A stretch of DNA of 64,000 nt from Boesenbergia rotunda (taxonomy: Eukaryota > Streptophyta > Magnoliopsida > Zingiberales > Zingiberaceae). The position numbers and the translations under genes were made by a program. Of this stretch, positions 1 through 10,599 are shown one piece after another. Under the pieces are notes generated by a model. The model made no database searches, was not told the DNA's origin, and worked only from the letters and a program-made list of their open reading frames with translations. Every line of letters starts with the position of its first letter. Position 1 is the first letter of the stretch. The DNA lies in the NCBI GenBank assembly GCA_024364735.1, contig JAGFNQ010000878.1:383439-447438 (forward strand). Direction: 5' to 3'.

Positions 1-530
1 GCAAATATGCTATGATGATTAGGAATAAAACTGCATGAATTTTTTTTTATTTTTTGAAATAATAAATAAAAGATTAAACAAATTTGAATTACTAATAACA
101 TCAATACTTACCGATCCTCAATAATCATCAATATAATCTGGCTGCAATATTTGATATATATGATTACATATGCAAAATAATATTATAACACATACACATT
201 CTAAATAATTGAACTAGTGTGATTTACATATAAAAAACAAACATACCCATAATTGAATCATTAACATTAATCCTTAAATTTAATAATATCACATTTACTT
301 TAGCATAATTTTCAATTCTAAAATTTAATCATCATTACAATCTGAATCATTAATATTAACAGTTTCTAAGTCTTCATCATTAGATTCTATTAGTACATCA
401 AACCCCTCACTTTTAGACATCTCTCTATCATCTGTTTCTTCATAAGTGATATTTACATCTATAAGTAATTATGATGTGGATTGAATTTATGCTAATGTAT
501 CTTCACTTCCTCATTTTAAAATGAATCATG
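1..530. other. AT-rich noncoding flank
   Basis: AT-rich sequence with runs of A and T and stop codons in every frame. I see no coding exon, RNA gene or element end in it. It is the left flank of the SINE that follows. Confidence 0.6.
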
Positions 531-548
531 GTTTTGGGCCGTGATAGA

Positions 549-799
549 AAAAAAATGATGAACCAGGCAGCAGACAAATTAAACCTTGGGTGACCGGCCC
601 GGCCCTACGGAAGTTTCCCACCGGTCACCAGGGTAAATCAGGAAGTGCTCGTGGTGGGCAGTCTAGAAGCCCAGCGTCCCAGGGTTCGCGCCCCATTTGG
701 AGGAAAAATTCCTGCAAAATGCGCCGTAGCTGGGGATCGAACCGCGGATGCTTAAGTTAACGACTAGTTGCCCTACCGCTGCACCATAGCCCCGGGGGT
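549..799 (-). mobile_element. tRNA-derived SINE with 18-bp target site duplication
   Basis: Read on the minus strand, the 5' end is a tRNA-like head. An A-box-like TGGTGCAGCGG lies near 787-777 and a B-box GGTTCGATCCC near 745-735, the internal Pol III promoter of a SINE. A GC-rich tRNA-unrelated body follows, ending in a run of T next to the duplication, as in plant SINEs with T tails. An identical 18-bp direct repeat, GTTTTGGGCCGTGATAGA, flanks the element at 531-548 and 800-817. The exact duplication argues for a fairly recent insertion. It encodes no protein and would have depended on LINE reverse transcriptase. The family was not identified; the head resembles the Au-type SINEs of monocots, but that is a guess. 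Confidence 0.88.
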
Positions 800-817
800 G
801 TTTTGGGCCGTGATAGA

Positions 818-1449
818 GTTCGATATTTCTATGGTTGAGGGAGGCTTCATTTGACAAATTGCTAACCATTCACTAGATCTTATTCTCTTCTCATCAGGTA
901 TTCAATATAGAAAACTTGACCAGATTATATAGGGAAAATGAAAGGTTAAAATTTGTTGGATCTTTTGTTTGAATTAACTTCAACTAAATTATGGTTTGAA
1001 TATATTCTAGTACATATTCTTGGAGTCAGATTTTACCATGATCATTTGAATAACATACCTTTTTATGTGTAAATCAAAATATTTAATCTCAATGATTTCA
1101 TCAAGTATACCATAGTAATTAAATTCAGTATTAGTATTGTTGATAGATCTTTTTACTTAAGCACCTAACTTATATGCCAATGTGTATGAACCGTATTGTG
1201 CCACATGAAATTTAAAGTCATTAATATACTATCAAAGTAGATTCTTATGTTACAAAAACGTCTTGTGCAAGATCAATTATCTTTTCATCTTGAACATTTG
1301 ATCTACGATCATTCACCTAGAAAAGTAATTATGATATAAATTATCGATTATATAATACACTTGAAGAAAATAATTTAGTCTTTAACTTATATAGATTTCA
1401 AACCATAATATAAATTTTCTCTACCTCACCACCCATTAATGGATTTTAT
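818..1449. other. AT-rich noncoding spacer
   Basis: AT-rich sequence between the SINE and the outer end of the Gypsy LTR. I see no gene. The last five bases, TTTAT, would be one copy of the Gypsy target duplication, but the other end of that element is lost, so it cannot be confirmed. Confidence 0.5.
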
Positions 1450-2629
1450 TGTCACGACCCCAGAGACACATGCTTACTTGAAAATCGAGAAGCATCTCCC
1501 CTGTACGGTGGACAAGTTGGGACAAATAATACATCACTCTCACATAAAAGATGGCTCAGCCATCATAACTAAAAATAAAAAGGCACAACCATGCAGTTTA
1601 TATCAATATGAATAATAAAGATAAAAAAACTTAACATCGCAAAATATTTAACGTCTTTTAGAAAAAATAAAGCTAAAAGAAAGTCCGAATACAAAGGAAA
1701 CTCCAACATGAGTCCAAAACGAGCATAACAGCTCAATAAGAGATAATACGGAAATCTTCTAAGACGATACCAGATGAAGAAATAAATACTAGACTAGGAG
1801 ATAAAAACGGAAAGAAAATAGAAACTAAACCAAATCTCCAAACCGACTCAATACTGTGGGACTGACAATTGGATCCTCTCCTGGCTCCAAGTAGTGTATC
1901 TACCTATGACCAGAAACAAAAATAGGAGGCAGGGGTGGTGAGTCCGGGCGGACTCTGCGGGTATATGAGTAAACAATTGTATGACATCAAAGGATATACG
2001 AAACAACAGAATACAACGGTGTACAGTCTCTAGAAAAATAGAAAAACTCAAAACATGTATAAAACAATGTGAAAACATACAATATAGTATAATATCAAAC
2101 AAACATGCATGTCAACCAAATGCAGCAACCATAGCTCATATAAATACAACAAACACAAGAAAATGCATAAATGCAATAGATGCATATGATGCAATGACAT
2201 GTGTCACCCCTGACGCCAGTCAACCCGCCAACACATCACATCTGTGTGGTCGAGTGGGTAGGGCTGTGACAATTGTACGCACTCCAACGAATACCACTGA
2301 TAGATGTGGTTGAGTGGACAGGATGTTGGGGAGCCAACTACTCCAAAACCCCGAGATAAAGGGGAAGCCACCAACAACTCTGATATTCCTCGGAAACAAC
2401 GGTGAGGGTGTCAACTGTTTGCCTACAACTCCAACATTCACTGTACATGAGTGGTCGAGTGTGGCGTAACAGAACGGTTGCTCACACTCTAGCAACTACC
2501 ACAACAAGTGGTTGAGTGGCAAAGCAACTAAATGAATAATGATGACTTAACCATATGGAAGCCCAACAGGCGTCAGTATGCAACAGTGCAGGTATGATGC
2601 ATGATACCAATACACACAAATAACCGAAT
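1450..2629 (-). repeat. Gypsy 3' LTR, outer part
   Basis: Starts (plus strand) TGTCACGACCCC, so the LTR ends in GGGGTCGTGACA in element sense. The first 250 bp or so are close to 12363-12620. Near-repeats of a GTGGTCGAGTGG-type motif occur at about 2245-2515. The sequence breaks at 2630, where a Copia LTR begins. Open frames here are chance ORFs in LTR sequence. Confidence 0.8.
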
Positions 2630-2739
2630 TGTTGATGCAGTCTGACTTGATTATTGTTTTGGTGTTGACACCGATTTATTTTTAGGTGAGTGAGTAAATT
2701 CGACTTAAGTCCTGGTCGGGGACTGGGCATGAAATCCTG

Positions 2740-3176
2740 GTGAGTGAAGCTAGGTGATGGAAATCCCGGTGAGTGAAGCCGGGTCCTGGTGAGTGAAGCC
2801 AGGTGATGGAAATCCCGGTGAGTGAAGCCGGGTCTTGGTGAGTGAAGCCAGGTGACGAAAACCCCGGTGAGTGAAGCCGGGTCCTGGTGAGTGAAACCAG
2901 GTGACGGAAACCCCGGTGAGTGAAGCCGGGTCCTGGTGAGTGAAGCCAGGTGACGGAAACCCTGGTGAGTGAAGCCGGGTCCTAGCGAGTGAAGCTAGGT
3001 GACTGAAATCCTGGTGAGTGAAGCTGGGTCCTAGCGAGTGAAGCTAGGTGACTGAAATCCCGGCGAGTGAAGCCGGGTCCTAGCGAGTGAAGCTAGGTGA
3101 AGGAAACCCTGGTGAGTGAAGTCAGGTCCTAGTGATTGAAGCTAGGTTGAACAAAGTCCCAGTGAGTGAAGCTGGG
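2740..3176 (+). repeat. tandem short-hairpin array with covarying arms
   Basis: About 17 degenerate units of 19 bp, each with 5-bp complementary arms around the loop TGAGTGAAG, separated by short spacers such as TGATGGAAAT. The arms take several forms: CCCGG/CCGGG at 2765-2783, CCTGG/CCAGG at 2785-2803, CCTAG/CTAGG at 2981-2999 and CCCAG/CTGGG at 3158-3176. Both sides of the stem change together. The unit count is by eye. Confidence 0.85.
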
Positions 3177-3324
3177 CACGAAGTCTTGGTCCGAGGGATT
3201 GAGCATTGAGTGTACTGGTCAGAGAGGGCACGTGAGCTCTTTCTTCGGGACCAGAATGAGTCAGAGAAGGCTAGGGAGCCTGTTCTTTGGACTTAGGGTT
3301 GAAATGGTTGGAGCTGGATCGGTC

Positions 3325-3862
3325 TGTGGTCCGATCAAGGAGTTGGCACTAACTCCTGGTTGTGGATCGGTCTGGTGACCGATCCAGGGTATTTGATCGT
3401 TCTGGTGAACGATCGGAAAGAGAACAGAATATTTCTATTTGGCTTCTGATCATTCTGGTGAACGATCAGAGAGAGATCAGAATGGTTCTGTGAGAAACCC
3501 TGATCGGTCTATCTGACCGATCAGGGATCGGACTGTGGACATCCTGACTGATCAGGATGGCTCCTGATCGGTTAGGGAGTGACCAGATCGATCACCAGAC
3601 CGATCAGGGCACAACCTGATCGGTCAGGTGACCGATCAGGGCCTTTGGCTGATGGGAGCAGGAGGAAACTCTAGCAAACTGGTGGATCGGTCTGGTGACC
3701 GATCCTCGATCCTTGATCGGTCAGTGTGACCGATCACAGGTTCAGATCCATGATCCCTGATCGGTCAGTGTGACCGATCACAGAGTCACTGGATTGATCA
3801 GGAGGTGACCTGATCGATCGGGGTCTTCACTGATCGGTCTGGTGACCGATCAGTGTCTGATA
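3325..3862 (+). repeat. GATCGGTC/GACCGATC palindrome array
   Basis: More than a dozen copies of a 20-bp palindrome with 8-bp arms and a 4-base loop, usually GATCGGTCTGGTGACCGATC (for example 3365-3384). A matched variant, GATCGTTCTGGTGAACGATC, lies at 3395-3414, with both arms changed. The same array type is in the other three Copia LTRs. It is noncoding. Confidence 0.88.
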
Positions 3863-4664
3863 ACTTTAATTTGAATCGTTGTCAGACGTCTGATTTCACT
3901 CTGATCTCTTCTGTTACTCTGCTGATTCCTTTTGATTTGTTGTGCTAAGCTTCTGTTGAGTGTGCAGACGTTGCAAGGATGATACAAACCAAGGAGAAGA
4001 GTCAATGGTGACTTTCACCGTGGCAGGTTTGTCTGTTTTCTGTTTCCAGGTTTCAACAGCTTCTGGCGCGGCTGGCGTCTGACCGGAGGCTAAGCTGAAG
4101 AGGTCTTCAGTGGATTGAGCGCTCAGTGGAGGTCAGTGGGTCAGGCTGTGGTTCAGTGGGTGCTGATGGAGCCTGGCGATGGTGAGCAGAAGCTTAAGAA
4201 GAAGCTGGGAAGTAGAGGAGCGTGAGTAGAATAGACAGAAAACTAGAGAAGTGTTTTGCTGGGTTGTTTGAGCTCTCTGTATCTTCTTGCTTGAGTGCTT
4301 CTGTTACATCCTTGTGAGCTTTCCTTCTTGTTGTCTCGTGCACTTAACTATTATCCTACTGAGACGCTTGTGGAGAGGTTACTCCACCGAGAAGGAGAAG
4401 ATATTCTATCCGGAGTTCCGGGGCTTGATCTGCCGACGATCAAGGGATCGCCCACCTCACGGGCACGCCAAGGAGTAGGGGCAAGTTATCCCCGAACCTT
4501 GTACATCTTTGAGTTAGCATTTGTGTTTTTGTTTGTGTTCTTCTTTCTGTGTTTGTTTCCGCTGCTAACCCTAATCACAGAAATAAAGAAAGATCAAAGA
4601 AGGCGAAAGTTTTCTGTGTCTGGCTATTCACACCCCCCTCTCTAGTCATCCAAGGTCCAACAAG

Positions 4665-4676
4665 TGGTATCAGAGC
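4665..4676 (+). other. primer binding site, initiator-Met tRNA type
   Basis: TGGTATCAGAGC directly follows the 5' LTR and is complementary to the 3' end of plant initiator methionine tRNA, the usual primer of Copia reverse transcription. It fixes the LTR boundary and the plus orientation. Confidence 0.9.
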
Positions 4677-4719
4677 CTGGGGATCTTTCAAACGGACTAA
4701 CACCCGAGAGCTTACAAGA

Positions 4720-6002
4720 ATGGCGATGAGGGAAGGCTTCAGCACAAACAGACCTCCATTTTTCGATGGAGCTGGTTTCCAATATTGGAGATCACAAATG
4801 GAGTATTACTTGAAGACCAACATCAACATGTGGTTCTCTGTCAAGGAGGGTTTCTCCCCTCCAAAGGATGCTGAGGGAAAAGAGCTCGAGTTTTCAAAGT
4901 GGTCGGCAGAACAGATAAGAAAGGGGGAAGCTGATGCAAAGGCTGTGGTCACCCTGTAGTGTGGGATGACCAAGGAGCAGCTGATCAAAGTTGGCCCCTT
5001 CACCACTGCCAAGGACCTTTGGAACAAACTTATTGAACTCCATGAAGGCACCCGGGATTCAAGAATAGCCAAGAGGGATCTTTTCCTCAACCAACTCCAA
5101 AACCTCACCATGAAGGAGTCCGAAACGGTAAGTGAACTCCATGGCCGGTTCAAAGAAATACTTAACGGTTTATACTCCATTGATGAGAAGGTCGAAAATC
5201 GCGACCTTGTAAGGTATGTTCTTAAATCCTTTCCTAGGAATACCTTGTGGTCATCCATGGTGGATGCCTACAAGGTATCTAAGGATCTTTCTATTGTTAA
5301 ATTAGAAGATTTATTTTGTGAAATGGAACTACATGAGTTCGCTAACCAAAGCCCAAAGGAGAAGGGTGTGGCTTTTGTGGCAGGCGACAGAAGAAAGAAG
5401 AAGGAAAAGGAGGAGGAGAAGAGCTTCTGTCACATAGCCTTCATAGCAATAGAGGATTCAAATGAAGAAAGGAGTGATAACGAATCAAGTGACTCCTCAA
5501 CTGCAGCTTCATCATCTTTGGATGATGAAGAGGTAATCTTTCCCGAATTAGATAAGTGTTATAGAACAATAGCATGCTTAACCAATTTGCTTAAGAAATC
5601 TAAGAACAAAGTAAAATTATTAAAATTGGAAGTAGAGGAATTGAAAACATCTAAGGATCATGATATTAATGATTTGCATGTTAAGGCTCTTGAGGATGAG
5701 AACAAGGCTTTGAAGAGCAAAATTGAAAACCTCAAGAATCTTCTTGGGAAATTTTCAAATAGCTCTAAACTTTGGACATGATTCTAAATTCTCAAAAAGC
5801 GGTTTACAACAAGGTTGGTTTAGGTTACCAACCTAAAGAACCAACCTTTGTTTCATTGATGTCAAGAACCCATGTTAGATCATCTAAGGTTTCTAGAATT
5901 CAAAAGAAAGTGATCAAGGCATGGGTGCCTAAATCATTCATTGTAGACGCATTAGGTCCCAAAATTTGGGTACCTAAAACCTCTATATTTCTAATTGTAT
6001 AG
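4720..6002 (+). pseudogene. Copia gag, Sirevirus-like, broken
   Basis: Encodes the capsid/nucleocapsid precursor that would package element RNA in cytoplasmic particles. From the ATG at 4720 it follows the intact gag at 50084-51787, with the UBN2-type core (FFDGAGFQYWRSQMEYYL) and C-terminal coiled coil. It is broken by an amber stop at 4957-4959 where the intact copy has a Gln codon, and by a frameshift near 5770, so its last 76 residues are in another frame (5772-6002). The CCHC zinc-knuckle region present in the intact copy is missing: the reading goes straight from a Lys/Glu-rich stretch near 5425 to the equivalent of residue about 365. It ends at a TAG that is also present in the other copy. 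It cannot encode a working Gag. Confidence 0.9.
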
Positions 6003-6105
6003 CTTTGGTTGAGGGGGAGCATCTATCAACACGATTTGTTGACAATGGGTGCTCCAAACACATGACTAGAGATAAATCAATGTTCACTACAACAAGAAGT
6101 CTAAG
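6003..6105 (+). pseudogene. Copia protease start, truncated
   Basis: Matches the start of pol at about 51788-51890, the stretch where the intact copy has the Asp-Ser-Gly protease motif. Here the codon position reads Asp-Asn-Gly and the frame is shifted by one base after the TAG. Similarity stops near 6105; the rest of pol and the 3' LTR are gone. Confidence 0.75.
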
Positions 6106-6450
6106 TTAGTTTTCTTTTAATTGCCTGCGTCTAGAGAATTTAGACAATTTCAAGCTTTTGTGATCTATACTTTGAACTTTCTGATTAGTGGAGTCAAAAA
6201 TAACATTATGATGATGAGAGCATTTGGTATCAGATACGACTTATATGATAAATTGTTATTCAAATATAACTTTGAATTGTGTGATCTACAATTTTATGAT
6301 CTACACTTTGAATTTTCTGAGAGCATTTGATACAAACTTGAACATGTCTGTTTTAAGATGTTTAAATCGCAAGGAAACGATTTTCTTTGATATGAGAAAA
6401 TATATTTTAATTAAGGGAAATCCTTTTTAGGATCAAAGGGATTAAATCTA
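6106..6450. other. unassigned AT-rich segment
   Basis: Lies between the truncated Copia and recognisable Gypsy LTR. It holds two similar stretches around TGATCTA(T/C)ACTTTGAA and TCTGAGAGCATTT-like sequence (about 6160-6235 and 6290-6335). It may be filler from the deletion, or Gypsy LTR not preserved in the other copy. No gene seen. Confidence 0.4.
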
Positions 6451-6962
6451 ATTGTATTAGGGTTTAGGAGTGGTTGAGAGTTGAAACAAACTTGATTCTG
6501 AAACATATCAGAGTTTCTAAAATCACGCCAAAGGAGGGTCGCGAGATGGTGATGCCACCGACGACTTCACAATCGCGAGGAGAACCCCTCGGAGTCCGAA
6601 ATGGCTGAAGGAGGAAGAAGAAGTAGGGCTCAGCTACGTCCTTCACACGCAAGAGAGGAAAAAGGCGCCGCACCACGTCTCATCCATGCACACTGAAGAG
6701 GACGAAGAAGAAGAAAAGGAAGAAGAAGAAGACTGAGAGAAGGCGAAAAGGAGGCGCGGCGGCGGCGGTCGGCATCGGTGGTTGCGGCGTCGGGGCAGAG
6801 ATGAAGGGGCGACACTGATTTCGGGATTACGTGAGGAAATGTTACGGTTTTTATTTGTTTTGGCTCTTTTGCAAAAGGGCCCCTCCAATTTGGTTAATTG
6901 CAACAAGACCCTATTTTTTCAAAATTTTCCATTTTATCCCTTTACAATTTCGATATTTAACA
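6451..6962 (-). repeat. Gypsy 3' LTR, inner part
   Basis: Ends (plus strand) at CGATATTTAACA, so in element sense the LTR begins TGTTAAATATCG, right after the polypurine tract. It contains a GA-rich stretch. The left limit is uncertain because the matching part of the 5' LTR is lost. Confidence 0.7.
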
Positions 6963-6971
6963 TTCTCCCCC
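6963..6971 (-). other. polypurine tract of the Gypsy element
   Basis: GGGGGAGAA on the minus strand, immediately before the LTR start TGTTAAATA. This is the expected plus-strand DNA primer of an LTR element. Confidence 0.85.
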
Positions 6972-7124
6972 ACTAACAAAAATTTGGTCCCCAAATTTCG
7001 CTAGTAAACCACAACAAGTACTAGTCAACCACAACATGTACTAGTCAACCACAACAAATATCAACAACCTTGATATAATATAAATATTGAATGTAAACCA
7101 GAATGCAACCCAACCATACGCACC

Positions 7125-10100
7125 TCAAGTAAATAAATGAGGGTAGCGAGCTCTGATTGTATCCTCGAGCTCCCAAGTAGCTTCCTTATCAGAATGGTAC
7201 TGCCAACCAACTTTAACCAACCGAATAGTCTTGTTTTTCAACTGATGCTCCTTGCGGTCCAAAATCCACATAGGTACCTCCTCGTAGGTCATGCCTAGCT
7301 GGAGTGTGATCGGCACCTCCGATAAAATATGTGCAGGATCCGGTACATATTTCCTCAACATGGAATCATGAAACACATCGTGAACTCCAGTCAAAGACGG
7401 TGGCAATGCTAGACGATACGCTACCGCTCCAATCCGATCCAAAATTTGAAAAGGCCCAATGTAGCGTGGAGCTAGCTTACCTCGCAACCCAAACCGCTTC
7501 ACCCCTTTCATGAGTGACACTTGTAAGAATACGTGATTGCTCACAGAGAACTCCAAGGGTCTGCGTCTCCGATCTGCATAACTCTTCTGGCGATCCTGAG
7601 CCTCTGATAGCCTGTGTCTGATAGTACGAACTAACTCTACATCACGCTGAATATTCTGAGATCCTGGCAACTAAGATTCCCCAACCTCCTCCCAGAGGGT
7701 GGGTGTCCTGCAAGCCCTACCATATAACGCCTCAAATGGTGCCATCTGGATAGCCGAATGATAGCTATTATTGTAGGCAAACTCAACCAAATGCAGGTGA
7801 TCCTCCCAGTTGCCTCTAAAGTACATAACGCAGGATCTCAACAAATCCTCTAGCGTTTGAATGGTACGCTGTGACTATCCGTCCGTCTGCGGATGAAAGG
7901 TTGTATAGAATCGAAGCTCGGTACCCATAGCCTGTTGCAAACTCTGCCAAAATTGAGAAGTGAAATGTGGGTATCTGTCTGATATGATGCTCAGAGGGAC
8001 ACCGTGTAGTCTGATAATCTCACAGTAGTACAGCTCTGCCAGCTTGTCCAGTGAATCTGTCCTCTGAATTCCCAAGAAATGAGTGGATTTGGTTAATCGA
8101 TCAATGATCACCCAAATCGCATCGTGTCTTCTTTGAGACCTCGATAATCCCACAACGAAATCCATAGTAATGTGCTCCTATTTTCACTTAGGAATAGGGA
8201 TCTTTTGAAGTAATCCAGCAGGACTCTGATGCTCAGCCTTCACCTGCTGGCACATTAGACATCTAGCTACAAAATCCACGATGTCTTTCTTCATACCGTT
8301 CCACCAATAGGAACGTCTCAAATCTCGGTACATACGGGTTTCGCCAGGATGTATACCAAATCGAGATCGATGAGCCTCCTGAAGTAACTCATCCATGACC
8401 GGATGTGACTTAGGTACACACAATATCCCTCGGAAATATAGAATACACTCGTCATCCCATGTAAAGTCAGTCTGCTATTCTGTGGTTATCCGACTGCCTA
8501 GGAACTGTAGATGTTGATCACTGGCCTGAGCTTTTCTGATCCTCGTCCTGATCGAAGATTGAGTAACCATAGTCACCAATAACCCTTTCTCTGTCTGACC
8601 CTGCTCCTCCAGTTCCAACTCTGAGAAGCTCTGAACCAAGTCTGTGACCATAACCCGGTGATATGCCAGAACACTCCGGGATTTTCTGCTCAGTGCATCT
8701 GCAACCACATTAGTTTTCCCTGGATGGTAGCTAATAGTACAGTTATAATCTTTCAGGCATTCTATCCATCTCTTTTAACGAAGATTCATCTCCTTCTGAG
8801 TGAACAGATACTTGATGCTCTTGTGATCTTTGAAAATCTCAAACGTGACGCCGTAGAGATGGTGTCTCCATATTTTCAGGGCTAAAATAATCGATGCAGG
8901 CTCTAAGTTGTGAACTAAATAGTTCTTCTCATGCTCCTTCAGCTGACGAGAAGCATAAGAGAACCTATCCATGCTGCATCAAAACTACGTCCAAACCCTG
9001 ATGTGATGCGTCAGTGTAGAGTACAAAATCGTCTTCTCCTGATGGTAACACCAAAACCGGCGCAGACACCAGTCGACGCTTGAGCTCCTGAAAACTGGTC
9101 TCGCAAGCCTCTATCCAAATAAATTTCACGCCTTTTCTGGTCAGACGTGTCAACGGAGAAGCAATGCTGGAAAATCCCTCAACAAATCGTCGATAATAAC
9201 CAGCCAATCAGAGAAAACTGCGCACCTCCTGAACTAACTTTGCCTGCTCCCAACTGGTGACAGCCTCGATCTTCTGGGGATCTACGGAGATACCTCTACT
9301 GGAAACAACATGTCCGAGAAAACCCACAGAAGACAACCAGAAAGCACATTTGCTAAACTTCGCATACAACTGCTCCCGTCGGAGCATCTAGGATGATGCG
9401 AAGGTGGCGTGCACATTCCTCCTCGGAACGGAAGTAAATTAGGAGTCGTCAATAAAAACAATAACAAACTGATCCAAATACTCTATAAAGACCCGATTCA
9501 TCAAATCCATAAATACTGCAGGTGCATTGGTAAGCCCAAATGGTATTACCAAAAACTCATAGTGTCTGTACTGAGTGCTGAAAGTTGTCTTCTAGACTTT
9601 AGAATCTCTAAACCCCAACTGGTGATATCCTGACCGCAAATTAATCTTGGAATACACTGAGGTATCTTTAGATGATCAAACAAATCTTCAATACGAGGTA
9701 GGGGATATTTGTTCTTAATGGTCACTGCATTCAATTATTTGTAATCGATGCATAACCTCATAGAACCATTCTTCTTCTTTACGAAAAAAACTGGCGAACC
9801 CTATGGAGATACGATAGGACGGATGAATCCCCTATCAAGAAACTCTTTAAGTTGGAACCTTAGCTCATCCAACTCCTTAGGCGCCATACGATACAGAGCC
9901 TTTGATGTCGGTGCTGTCCCCAGAATCAACTCAATCATAAACTCGACTTGCCTTCTGGGAGGCAACCCATGAAGCTCCTCTAGAAATACGTCCAAAAATT
10001 CTCGGACCATTGGAATGTCTGAGAGTTGAGGGCTACTGTTGTCATCAGTGCTGATCAATGTCAATAGAAAACCCTGACATCCATGCGACATGAGCTTCTG

Positions 10101-10589
10101 GGCCTGAAGTGCAGAGATAATCGAAATCCCATAATCTCTAGCGACAATGAATTCCCACGAGGGTTGGTTCGGAGGCCCAACTGTGACCACCCTCTCTTGA
10201 CAATCAACTGTGGCATGATAAGCCGCCAACGAATCCATACCCAGAATAATATCAAACTCTACCATCTCAAGAATTGACAGATCCACGGTGAGAGTATAAT
10301 CGCCGAAATCCAATGGACACGTCTTGACTTCCTGTGTGATATCCAATACCTCACTAGATGGCAGAGACACTGATAGACGTTGTGATCTAAGGGTAGGCAA
10401 CCTACTAATCTTTCCCATAAACAACCGTGATATGAAAGAACTAGAACTACCGGTATCAATAAGCAATTCAGCAGGAAATGCATAAACGGAAATCATACCA
10501 TGGAAGACCAATTCATCGGTCCACTGTGCCTCCTCTCTAGTGACTGCATAAACTCGGTCTGTCTCTGGAGCTGGAGGTGGTAACGGCAA
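7125..10589 (-). pseudogene. Gypsy protease-RT-RNase H-integrase-chromodomain polyprotein, broken
   Basis: Minus-strand pol in about ten fragments. Protease: LLIDTGSSSSF near 10460. RT: a catalytic FIDD near 9450 in a frameshifted stretch, with YPLPRIEDLFDHL near 9700. RNase H: YTDASHQG near 9010 and the DALSRK end near 8700. Integrase: zinc-finger region at 8423-8184 ending CLMCQQVKAEH, then core segments IIDRLTKSTHF and IISDRYPHFTSQFW. At the third catalytic position, near 7870, the frame reads a stop, then Ser-Gln where the family has Ser-Glu, so the catalytic Glu is lost. C terminus (7670-7125): GPFQILDRIG, then a chromodomain-type tail ending WELEDTIRARYPHLF, typical of Tekay-like chromoviruses. 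Integrase of this group targets heterochromatin. Clearly non-functional. Confidence 0.9.
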
Positions 10590-10599
10590 AATCTGCTGC

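Larger units (their letters stand above)
2630..4662 (+). repeat. Sirevirus-like Copia 5' LTR (copy 1)
   Basis: Begins TGTTGATGCAG and ends TCCAACA, followed at once by a Met-tRNA primer binding site, so it is a 5' LTR of about 2.03 kb. Three other LTRs of the family are at 24465-26433, 47862-50025 and 61337-63560 (reverse). In order it holds a hairpin array of the CC-GTGAGTGAAG-GG type, a GATCGGTC/GACCGATC palindrome array, a variable middle, a conserved structured block (4369-4504), and a C-rich end before the terminal CAACA. It lies inside the Gypsy 3' LTR. The downstream partner LTR is missing. Confidence 0.9.

Noticed and set aside
2740..3176. CRISPR-like look of regularly spaced short palindromic repeats
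   Set aside because: Spacers are themselves repeated, the repeats vary in their stems, there are no cas genes, and the array lies inside a plant LTR.
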